Shown here: positions 6,412 through 13,071 of the stretch, piece after piece | Numbering within the stretch: position 1 is the stretch's first letter | Layout of the letters: each line of letters starts with the position of its first letter | DNA from: Phycisphaerales bacterium UBA1910 | Lineage (GTDB): Bacteria > Planctomycetota > Phycisphaerae > Phycisphaerales > UBA1924 | Assembly: GCA_002337545.1 (NCBI GenBank) | Contig: DDGE01000039.1 | Location: 81,102 to 94,172, forward strand | Reading direction: 5' to 3' | Length of the DNA stretch: 13,071 bases | Program-made: the position numbers and the translations under genes | Notes under the pieces: generated by a model | What the model was told of the DNA's origin: nothing | Databases searched by the model: none | What the model saw: only the letters and a program-made list of their open reading frames with translations

Positions 6412-6667
6412 TATGCTTTGTGCGATGCACACGAATCGTCCATCTCGGCAGACCGGCACGCGCCTGGAGGAGATCCAGAGCCGCCGAATTATGTGGCCCC
6501 GCTGAGGGGCCGATGGGTGATCGAACCACCCACGCCGACCCTTGCGGGGCTCGTGCGGGCAGATCATGCCCTCGCACCCGGACGACGCGCACAACCACCT
6601 CAATGAATGAATACGATGCATCACGCGGCGATCATTGCCGACCCGTCGCGTGCAGGAGCCGACCGAT
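6412..6667 (+). promoter_or_regulatory. Gap before ileS: possible structured 5' leader with a sequestered ribosome-binding site
   Basis: No gene, tRNA or known RNA consensus is seen in these bases; in particular, no T-box core sequence (AGGGTGGNACCGCG type) is present. A -10-like TATGCT lies at 6412-6417 without a good -35. Three hairpins follow one another: GGCCCC/GGGGCC (6495-6500/6506-6511), TGGGTG/CACCCA (6514-6519/6527-6532), and GTGCGGGCA/TGCCC-TC-GCAC (6553-6561/6567-6577). GGCTCGTGC (6548-6556) can pair with GCAGGAGCC (6652-6660) at 8 of 9 positions. The second strand contains the ileS Shine-Dalgarno AGGAG (6654-6658). GCCCCGC can alternatively pair with GCGGGGC (6544-6550), using bases inside the first hairpin. 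This might control ileS translation, but GC-rich sequence makes such pairings common. Confidence 0.4.
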
Positions 6668-9583
6668 ATGTCCGACACCCAGACCGACAAGCCGAACTAC
6701 AAAAAGACCGTGAACCTCCCCAAAACCGGGTTCCCGATGAAGGCCAACCTCATCCAAAACGAGCCGGCATCGCTCAAACGCTGGGACAAGCTGGGCGACA
6801 AGGCCGGGCTCTACCACGCCATGCGCGACAAGGCCCAGGGCTTTGACAAAAAGTTCGTCTTCCACGACGGCCCGCCCTACGCCAATGGCTCAATCCACCT
6901 CGGGCACCTCATGAACAAGTGCCTCAAGGACTTCGTCGTCCGCAGCAAGTTCATGAACGGCTACAACACCGGCTTCGTCCCGGGCTGGGACTGCCACGGG
7001 CTCCCCATCGAGCACAAGGTGATGACCGACCTCGTCGAGTCCGGCAAAGCCGACAAGCTCGACGGGCTCGACGACGACACCCGCCGCATGGCCGTCCGCA
7101 AGGAATGCAAGAGCTACGCGAGCAAGCAGGTCAAGCTCCAGACCGGGCAGATGCAGCGTCTGCTCACCGTCGCCGACTACGAGAACCCGTACCTCACCAT
7201 GGTCCCCCGCTACGAGGGCGCGGTCCTCGATGTGCTCGCGGGCCTGTGTGAGCAGGGACTCGTATACAAAGCGCTGAAACCCGTTCACTGGTCTGTCGCC
7301 AACGAGACCGCGCTGGCCGACGCGGAGCTCGAGTACCAGGATCGCGAAGACCTCTCGGTGTATGTGGACTTCGAAGCAGCGAACGCCGACGCGGTCTACG
7401 ACGCCTTCGGGCTCAGCGAAGACGACCGCCCAGGCGCGACGCCCAGCTTTATGATCTGGACCACCACCCCGTGGACACTGCCCGCAAACCTCGCGATCGC
7501 GGTCCACGAGAAGTTCGAGTACGCGCTGGTGCGCGTGGACGGCAACTACACCGTGATGGCCGTCGAACTCGTCGAGAAGGTCTGCAAAGCAGCCAAGGCC
7601 GAGGAGGTCGAAACGGTCGCAACCACCACCGGCGATAAGCTCGTCGGGCTGGGCTACAAGCACCCGTTCCGCGACAAGGCCCCCACCCCCGTCAATGAGC
7701 CGGACGCCGACACGAGCAAGTGCTACACCGTCGTTGACGCGGACTATGTCACCCTCGAGGACGGCTCGGGGCTGGTTCACACCGCGCCGGGCCACGGTGC
7801 CGACGACTACCAGACCGGCCTACGCGTCGGCCTCCCGGTCTACTGCCCGGTCCTCGGCGACGGCGTCTACGACTCCTCCGTCCCCGAGTGGCTCGCCGGC
7901 ATGTCGATCTGGGACGCCAACGAGCTGATCGCCAAGAAGCTTACCGAGTCCGGGCACATGTTCTACGCCCACCGATTCATGCACTCCTACCCCCACGACT
8001 GGCGCTCCAAGACGCCCGTCATCTTCCGCTGCACCGAGCAATGGTTTGTCGATGTCAACAAGCCCACCGAGCGCGACGGCAAGGGCCTGCGCGAGATGGC
8101 GCTGGCCGCGACGGGCGAAGGTGGCAGCGTCAACTTTGTTCCCGCGTGGGGACGCAACCGCATGCGCGGCATGCTCGACTCGCGCCCGGACTGGTGCATC
8201 TCGCGGCAGCGTGCGTGGGGCCTGCCTATACCGGCGTTCACCATGCCCGATGGCAGCGCCTTCATGACGCGATCCTCGGCACAGGCCGTCGCCGACCTGA
8301 TCCGCTCCAAGGGCTCCGACGCGTGGTTCACCATGGCCCCGGGCGACCTGCTCGCTGAATACGACGCGAGCGCCGACCCGGACGCGCCCGCGGAACTCAA
8401 GAACGGCACCGTCACCTTCGATCAGCTCAAAAAGGGCCAGGACATTCTCGATGTCTGGTTCGAGTCGGGCTCGTCGTGGAACGCGGTCATGCGCGACCGT
8501 TCCGATGGCCAGGACTACCCGATCGACCTCTACCTCGAGGGCTCCGACCAGCACCGCGGCTGGTTCCAGCTCTCGCTGCTCCCGTCGCTTGGCGTCATGG
8601 GCGAGCCCGCGTTCCGCACGCTGCTCACCCACGGCTTCATGGTCGACAAGGACGGCAAGAAGCTCTCCAAGTCCAAGGGCGCCGCGCTCAAGGACCTGTT
8701 CGATCGCTACGGCGCCGATGTCCTCCGCTGGTGGGTCTGTTCACTCGCTTATGAGAACGATGTGAAGGTCGACGAGGAGTTCTTCAAGCTCGCGGGCGAG
8801 AGCTACAGAACCATCCGCAACCGATTGCGGTTCCTGCTGAGCAACCTCAACGGCTACACACCGAACGATTCGATCGCGTTCCCACCCACCTCGCTTGAGG
8901 CGTTCGTGCTCGCGGAGTTCGAGAAGACCCGCGCCAAGGTTGTGAGCGCATACGAACGGTACGCGTTCCACGAAGTGCACAAGCTTCTCTACAACTTCTG
9001 CAACAACACACTCTCGGGTGAATACCTGACGGCCGTGAAGGATCGGCTGTACTGTGACGCGGTGGACTCAGAGCGTCGAACGCGTGCCCAGCAGGCGATG
9101 TTCGTTATGTGCGACGGGATCACAAAGCTCCTCGCACCGATCATGTGCCACACCGCCGACGAAGCCTACCGCAACCTGCACGGCGTCGATCCGAAGGACC
9201 TCGACACCTGCGTGCACCTCACGGGATTCCCGAATCCGGTCGATGTCGATGCATCGCCCGAATGGGACAAAGCCCGAGAGATGCTCAGCGATGTGATGCG
9301 TGTCCTTGAATCGGCCCGCTCGGAGAAAGGCATCGACAACCCGCTCGATGCGGGGATCGTCGTGCCCGACACGGACGGCGTGCTCGCCAAGTTCGACCTC
9401 GTCGACCTCGCGGATTACTGCGGCGTCTCCCGTTTCACCCTCAAGGGCGATGGCGAAATCGAGGTCATGGACCTGCGCGACGAACCACGCTGCGAACGCT
9501 CATGGAAGCGAGACGGAACGGTCAAGGAACGCTCCGACGGCGGCATGCTCTCCGACCGCGACGCTGCGGCGCTCGGGGTCTGA
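6668..9583 (+). CDS. ileS: Isoleucyl-tRNA synthetase
   Basis: This class Ia aminoacyl-tRNA synthetase attaches isoleucine to tRNA-Ile in the cytoplasm; its length of 971 residues is usual for the bacterial enzyme. The HIGH signature is GSIHLGH (74-80), set in HDGPPYANG. PGWDCHGLPIEHK follows, the typical IleRS/ValRS/LeuRS-type segment. The CP1 editing domain contains WTTTPWTLPANLAIAV and GLVHTAPGHGADDY. DVWFESGSSW lies before the KMSKS loop, which here is KLSKS (665-669). The anticodon-binding helical domain follows. The C-terminal zinc finger is degenerate: the usual CxxC...CxxC appears as CERS (Cys942, Ser945) and SDRD (Ser962, Asp965). The ATG at 6668 has AGGAG 9 nt upstream; an in-frame ATG at 6635 lies before that ribosome-binding site. 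The gene stands alone between two terminators. Confidence 0.97.
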   Translation: MSDTQTDKPNYKKTVNLPKTGFPMKANLIQNEPASLKRWDKLGDKAGLYHAMRDKAQGFDKKFVFHDGPPYANGSIHLGHLMNKCLKDFVVRSKFMNGYNTGFVPGWDCHGLPIEHKVMTDLVESGKADKLDGLDDDTRRMAVRKECKSYASKQVKLQTGQMQRLLTVADYENPYLTMVPRYEGAVLDVLAGLCEQGLVYKALKPVHWSVANETALADAELEYQDREDLSVYVDFEAANADAVYDAFGLSEDDRPGATPSFMIWTTTPWTLPANLAIAVHEKFEYALVRVDGNYTVMAVELVEKVCKAAKAEEVETVATTTGDKLVGLGYKHPFRDKAPTPVNEPDADTSKCYTVVDADYVTLEDGSGLVHTAPGHGADDYQTGLRVGLPVYCPVLGDGVYDSSVPEWLAGMSIWDANELIAKKLTESGHMFYAHRFMHSYPHDWRSKTPVIFRCTEQWFVDVNKPTERDGKGLREMALAATGEGGSVNFVPAWGRNRMRGMLDSRPDWCISRQRAWGLPIPAFTMPDGSAFMTRSSAQAVADLIRSKGSDAWFTMAPGDLLAEYDASADPDAPAELKNGTVTFDQLKKGQDILDVWFESGSSWNAVMRDRSDGQDYPIDLYLEGSDQHRGWFQLSLLPSLGVMGEPAFRTLLTHGFMVDKDGKKLSKSKGAALKDLFDRYGADVLRWWVCSLAYENDVKVDEEFFKLAGESYRTIRNRLRFLLSNLNGYTPNDSIAFPPTSLEAFVLAEFEKTRAKVVSAYERYAFHEVHKLLYNFCNNTLSGEYLTAVKDRLYCDAVDSERRTRAQQAMFVMCDGITKLLAPIMCHTADEAYRNLHGVDPKDLDTCVHLTGFPNPVDVDASPEWDKAREMLSDVMRVLESARSEKGIDNPLDAGIVVPDTDGVLAKFDLVDLADYCGVSRFTLKGDGEIEVMDLRDEPRCERSWKRDGTVKERSDGGMLSDRDAAALGV

Positions 9584-9622
9584 TAACACACAGAAGCGAA
9601 CGGTTATGCCGTGTTGAATAGA

Positions 9623-9658
9623 CACAACACCCGCCCGAACGGCGGGTGTTGTGGTTTT
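9623..9658 (+). terminator. Strong intrinsic terminator after ileS
   Basis: A perfect 13-bp stem, CACAACACCCGCC (9623-9635) with GGCGGGTGTTGTG (9641-9653), encloses a CGAAC loop and is followed by G and TTTT (9655-9658). It lies about 40 nt after the ileS stop. An in-frame GTG at 9611 for the next gene would place coding sequence through this hairpin, so that start is rejected. Confidence 0.88.
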
Positions 9659-9706
9659 GCGACATCGAAGCGAACATCGAGGGGAGCTGGGTCGAAATCC
9701 GGTGTG

Positions 9707-10600
9707 ATGAGCACCAACCCAGACAATCCGAACAACAACCCGCAGGGCGACGATTCGAGCCCAAGCCCCGTCCCAGAAAAAAGGACGGTACGACCACCGG
9801 GCGTGCACGATGTCCGTGATCCTTCATCGTCCCCGGAAACAGCGGACCAGCTCACGGTACTCGCCCACGATCTGAGCAACATGCTCGACGGTTCGATGCG
9901 CTGGCTGTCACTCGCCGCGGCGGCGATGCCGGAGAACGCGCAGGAATCTGCTCCAGACGATCTCACAAAGGCACGCGAGCAGATCGGGACGGTGCTCTCA
10001 ACGCTCGAGCGGATGAGTTCAATGGTCAACTCGGCCATGCGTTCCAAGAGTGTGCCGATCGGCTCACCACTACTCGGCATCTCCGAAGCGATCAACATGG
10101 CGATGGCGATCGATCACGCGGTCGATGTCGTGCGCCCCATCGCAAGCGCATCAGGCGCACGAATCAAAGTCCGCATCGCCCCGCGGGCCGGGCGTCTGCC
10201 AGCGGGCCCGCTCTACACGGTGGTGCTCAACGCTCTTTTCAATGCCGTCCAATCCATCGCGTCCGCCACAAGCGTCGACTCGCTCGACCCGGGCGGCGAT
10301 ATCGAGATCGTGGCACGCGTCGATACCAAACGCGAAGAAACGATTCTTGAAATCCTCGACGATGGCATCGGGCTCGATCGCAAGGTCCGCAACAATCAGG
10401 CGTTCAAGCACGGCGTGTCGACAAAGGACGACCACTCCGGCTATGGGCTCTCGATGGCCCACCAGATCGTTGAACAGCTCGAGGGCATCATCACCCTGAC
10501 CCAGCGCGACGATCGCGAAAGCACAACACGCCCAGGCGCGATCCTGCGCGTGTGCATCCCAAATCTGGACGAGGGCAACCAGAACGAGGAAATAGGGTGA
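9707..10600 (+). CDS. Soluble sensor histidine kinase, NtrB-like, without a sensor domain
   Basis: This histidine kinase of 297 residues autophosphorylates and should pass phosphate to the response regulator encoded next to it. The first 45 residues are rich in Pro, Ser and Asn and look disordered. There is no signal peptide, membrane segment, PAS or HAMP domain. The H-box is LTVLAHDLSNML (49-60), with His54 the likely phosphorylation site. The ATPase part has an N-box VVLNALFNAVQS (172-183; Asn175, Asn179), a G1 box LDDGIGLD (217-224) and a G2 box GYGLSMAHQIV (245-255). The ATG at 9707 was chosen because upstream in-frame codons cross the ileS terminator; GTG at 9704 is equally possible. AGGGGAG lies 20 nt upstream, too far to help. 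The stop overlaps the regulator's GTG start (GTGA). The signal it responds to must come from a partner protein or from its N-terminal tail. Confidence 0.88.
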   Translation: MSTNPDNPNNNPQGDDSSPSPVPEKRTVRPPGVHDVRDPSSSPETADQLTVLAHDLSNMLDGSMRWLSLAAAAMPENAQESAPDDLTKAREQIGTVLSTLERMSSMVNSAMRSKSVPIGSPLLGISEAINMAMAIDHAVDVVRPIASASGARIKVRIAPRAGRLPAGPLYTVVLNALFNAVQSIASATSVDSLDPGGDIEIVARVDTKREETILEILDDGIGLDRKVRNNQAFKHGVSTKDDHSGYGLSMAHQIVEQLEGIITLTQRDDRESTTRPGAILRVCIPNLDEGNQNEEIG

Positions 10601-12027
10601 GCATGGGCCAGAAAGCACACATCCTCATTATCGACGATGACCCAATCGTCGCAGACTCGATCGCGGAGTTCTTCAGGAGCGAGGGACACGCGGCGGTCTC
10701 TGTATACTCGCCGAGCGAAGCGCTGAGCGAACTCGATCGCGCCGCAACCAGCGGCAAGGCGTACCAGGTCGCGATGTGTGATATCAACCTCCCAGAAATC
10801 GGCGGGCTTGAGCTCCTCCGCGAGCTCGTCAAGTCACACAACCAGCTGTCCGTGATCATGCTCACTGGGTACGGCACCGTCGAATCCGCCGTGCAGGCAC
10901 TACGCAGCGGCGCCGTGGATTTTCTCACCAAACCCATCGTGGACGAGGAACTGCGTATCTCGCTCGAACGAGCGATCCGCCAGCACGAGCTCAAGCGGGA
11001 AAACTCAACGATGAAGTCGCGCCTGGAGCACAGCTTCGGTCTGGGCAATATGGTCGGTTCGGATCATCGGATGCAGAAGATCTACGAGACGGTGCACGCC
11101 GTCGCCAGCTCACGCACAACCGTGCTGATGTCCGGCGAGTCGGGCGTGGGCAAGAGCATGATCGCGAAAGCGATCCACCAGGAATCCAATCGGAGCGCGG
11201 AGCCGTATGTCGAACTCGCGTGCGGCTCGATCCCCGAGACACTGCTCGAATCCGAACTCTTCGGACATGTCAAAGGCGCTTTCACGGGCGCGCACGCGGA
11301 CAAAGTAGGCAAGTTCCTCGCGGCGGACGGCGGAACACTGTTCCTCGACGAGATCAACAGCGCTTCACCTGCGATGCAGCTCAAGCTCCTCCGTGTCCTC
11401 CAAGAACGAAAGTTTGAACCCGTCGGCTCCAACGAAACAATCGAGGTCGATGTCCGCGTCATCCTCGCGAGCAATCAGGACCTGGAATCACTCGTCGCGA
11501 AGGGCGAGTTCCGACAAGACCTCTACTACCGAATCAATGTCGTCAAGATCGAGATGCCCCCTCTGCGCGACCGGGTGAGCGACATCCCCATTCTCGCGCA
11601 GCACTTTCTCGACGCGCAAGCACACGAGCTCGGCCGACAGTTCACGGGCTTCAGCAACGAGGCGATCGATGCACTCCGACGGTACGCCTACCCGGGCAAT
11701 GTACGCGAGCTGGGAAACATTATCGAACGGGCAGCGGTTCTCTCGCGGAATCAAACGATCGGGATAGAGGATCTGCCGACGCAGGTATGCGACGGATCGG
11801 ACCCGGTGCTGATGCTGCAAGAAACTGCCCCCGATGAAGACTGGGTTCCGATGACCCTGTCGGACGCGATGATGCACCCAGAACGCGCGTTCATCCTCAA
11901 GGCGCTCGAAGCCAACGAATGGAACCGTCAGAAGACCGCGGAAATCCTCGGAATCAATCGCACCACGCTGTATAAAAAGATGAAACAGCTCGGTATCGAT
12001 CCGGAAGAGCACGCGCAGGCAGGCTGA
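10597..12027 (+). CDS. NtrC-family sigma-54-dependent response regulator
   Basis: This transcriptional activator of 476 residues has the full three-domain layout. The receiver domain (about 5-125) has acidic residues DDD (13-15), phosphoacceptor Asp62 in CDINLP, Thr90 in MLTGYG and Lys112 in TKPI. The AAA+ domain (about 150-390) has Walker A GESGVGKS (180-187), the sigma-54 contact loop GAFTGA (227-232), Walker B TLFLDE (247-252), and the arginine-finger region FRQDLYYRINVV (305-316). The C-terminal Fis-type helix-turn-helix is WNRQKTAEILGINRTTLYKKMKQLG (442-466). The GTG at 10597 is preferred over the ATG at 10603 because AGGA lies 6 nt before it and it forms the GTGA overlap with the kinase stop, pointing to translational coupling. 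Phosphorylation should drive ATP-dependent opening of sigma-54 promoters; its targets are not in view. Confidence 0.95.
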   Translation: MSMGQKAHILIIDDDPIVADSIAEFFRSEGHAAVSVYSPSEALSELDRAATSGKAYQVAMCDINLPEIGGLELLRELVKSHNQLSVIMLTGYGTVESAVQALRSGAVDFLTKPIVDEELRISLERAIRQHELKRENSTMKSRLEHSFGLGNMVGSDHRMQKIYETVHAVASSRTTVLMSGESGVGKSMIAKAIHQESNRSAEPYVELACGSIPETLLESELFGHVKGAFTGAHADKVGKFLAADGGTLFLDEINSASPAMQLKLLRVLQERKFEPVGSNETIEVDVRVILASNQDLESLVAKGEFRQDLYYRINVVKIEMPPLRDRVSDIPILAQHFLDAQAHELGRQFTGFSNEAIDALRRYAYPGNVRELGNIIERAAVLSRNQTIGIEDLPTQVCDGSDPVLMLQETAPDEDWVPMTLSDAMMHPERAFILKALEANEWNRQKTAEILGINRTTLYKKMKQLGIDPEEHAQAG

Positions 12028-13071
12028 TCAGTCCACCAACCGTGCCTTGCGCCGCTCGAGCTGTGCCGCGTGCAGATCGCGTGGCTCGAGCAGCTGCGGC
12101 TCGATAACCTCAAACCACTTGCCCGCTTCGCTGATCGACTCGTCCTCGCTAGTGTGCAGCCCCACTAGGTTCATCATGTCCGGACCAAAGGACGCGCGAG
12201 GCCAACTGACAGCCCGACGCGTGTCGATACCCCAGAAGGTCGTCCACGCCCCGGCGTTCTTGCCCAGCGACGCTCCACCACCGCAACGCCACAGGTCGCC
12301 ACCATCCCCGGCGTCGAGATTGCAGTACAGATTCGCATGATTCGCACGCTTGTGATGGTCGAGCGAAAGATTGAGACCGGAACCGTTCTTGATGACATTC
12401 CCCGCGCTCAGACGGGTCATCGTGATGTCGTGGATGTAGTGCGTCCTGAACTCAAAGTTCGTCAACAGATTATCGAGCCCGAGCGTCACGCCGTGGTGCC
12501 CGCGTGTATTCCCATGCAGCTTGCGATCCGACTCCACCACCAGCCCATCGATCGTCCCATGCATCCCGGTGAAGAAGATCGAGCTGTCACAGTTGACCGT
12601 CCGAACATCGCGGATCCAGCAATCACTTGTCCCATTGAACGCGATCGCGTTCCGCCCCAGCTCACTGAAGTGTCCGCCGTAGGGCACCGCGTCGAACTCG
12701 ATCGCCAGCGACTCCACCCCGACATCGTGCACCCGCGGCGAAAACACACGGATCGTCGGCGACCATTCCCCGCGAACATCCCACCGCAGCGGGCGATTGA
12801 GCGTCACGACATTCCCCTCGACCGATTCCACACGCGCCAGGAATCTCGTTTCAAGTGTTCGGGTGAGCTTTCGTGTATCACCAGGATCGCCGCCATACAG
12901 ATGCTGCATCAGGGTGCCATGCTCGTCGTCACGCTGCTCGATCAGCACCCATCCTCCAGGCTTCAGCCCCTCCGGATGCTCGACACGCACGACCCGATCC
13001 CCGCGACGCGCCGGCTCGGAGATCGCGAGACGCGCAGTCGATTTGTATCCGCCTTTAACCCAGACAAACCC
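12028..13071 (-). CDS. Right-handed beta-helix protein, N-terminal part outside the window
   Basis: The reading frame stays open from the stop at 12028 to the right edge of the window, giving 347 residues of the C-terminal part; a GTG at 12990 is an internal Val. The visible part begins GFVWVKGGYKST and has the strand-turn repeats of parallel beta-helix proteins: VHDVGVESLAIEF, NAIAFNGTSDCWIRDVRTVN, DSSIFFTGMHGTIDGLVVES, HYIHDITMTRLSAGNVIKNG and LNLSLDHHKRANHANLYCNL. Proteins of this fold in planctomycetes are often secreted polysaccharide-degrading or surface proteins, but the signal peptide would lie outside the window and I cannot name catalytic residues. The stop codon abuts that of the convergent regulator gene with no gap, and no terminator lies between them. 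The family name (pectate-lyase-like) is by fold pattern only. Confidence 0.75.
   Translation of the reverse strand, partial: GFVWVKGGYKSTARLAISEPARRGDRVVRVEHPEGLKPGGWVLIEQRDDEHGTLMQHLYGGDPGDTRKLTRTLETRFLARVESVEGNVVTLNRPLRWDVRGEWSPTIRVFSPRVHDVGVESLAIEFDAVPYGGHFSELGRNAIAFNGTSDCWIRDVRTVNCDSSIFFTGMHGTIDGLVVESDRKLHGNTRGHHGVTLGLDNLLTNFEFRTHYIHDITMTRLSAGNVIKNGSGLNLSLDHHKRANHANLYCNLDAGDGGDLWRCGGGASLGKNAGAWTTFWGIDTRRAVSWPRASFGPDMMNLVGLHTSEDESISEAGKWFEVIEPQLLEPRDLHAAQLERRKARLVD

Noticed and set aside
6514..6532. tRNA-like T-arm on the minus strand (GGTTCGATC within a stem)
   Set aside because: The stem and loop register do not fit a T-arm (position 53/61 pair fails), and no matching acceptor, D-arm or anticodon arm is found at the right distance.
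6412..6667. T-box riboswitch before ileS
   Set aside because: No T-box core consensus or matching Stem I features are seen; only generic hairpins and the possible ribosome-site pairing remain.
6890..7795. Open minus-strand frame of 301 codons
   Set aside because: It is antisense to a certain ileS gene; its Val/Gly/Arg/Asp-rich composition mirrors the codon bias of ileS. The same holds for 7820-8632.
9611..9706. Upstream GTG start of the histidine kinase
   Set aside because: The extra 32 codons pass through the ileS terminator hairpin and encode a Cys/Arg/Asn-rich stretch with no kinase similarity.
12988..12990. GTG as the start of the beta-helix protein
   Set aside because: The frame remains open for 27 more codons to the window edge and reads as a continuous beta-helix protein (GFVWVKGGYKST...), so the GTG is an internal Val.

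Overview
This high-GC window reads as ordinary chromosome from a planctomycete, most likely of the Phycisphaerae type. That placement is an inference. It rests on a secreted protein carrying two dockerin-like calcium motifs of the 'DFN.D...FFDI' form, a large right-handed beta-helix protein, and GATCG-rich, GC-biased codon use. There are no rRNA or tRNA genes, CRISPR arrays, insertion sequences or phage genes that I can see.

Left part (1-3035, all + strand). The window opens inside ispG, with the iron-sulfur C-terminal part of the isoprenoid-pathway enzyme. Next come a secreted metzincin-type metalloprotease with N-terminal calcium-binding repeats, a GNAT acetyltransferase of the YjcF/ElaA kind, and a Fur/PerR-family regulator that has no CxxC zinc motifs. 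The last three each appear to have their own promoter.

Middle part (3032-5763). A two-gene minus-strand unit holds a 713-residue HEAT-repeat protein and, overlapping its end by 11 nt, a 107-residue single-pass membrane protein. A 277-nt, visibly AT-richer divergent intergenic region follows, with a 10-bp inverted repeat in it.

Right part (5764-13071). A 184-residue protein of unknown function ends at a clear intrinsic terminator. A roughly 350-nt gap follows, whose second half could fold as a structured leader for ileS (isoleucyl-tRNA synthetase). ileS ends at a strong 13-bp hairpin terminator. Then comes a translationally overlapping pair: a soluble, sensor-less histidine kinase and an NtrC-type sigma-54 response regulator. 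A minus-strand beta-helix protein, cut by the window edge, closes the region.

The genes do not form one pathway. The real functional units are the kinase/regulator pair and probably the HEAT/membrane-protein pair. I found no convincing new multi-gene system. The observations most worth checking are the alternative pairings in the ileS leader, the degraded zinc site in IleRS, the CxxC-less PerR-like regulator, and three genes that look leaderless, each with a -10-like hexamer 6-7 nt before the start codon.
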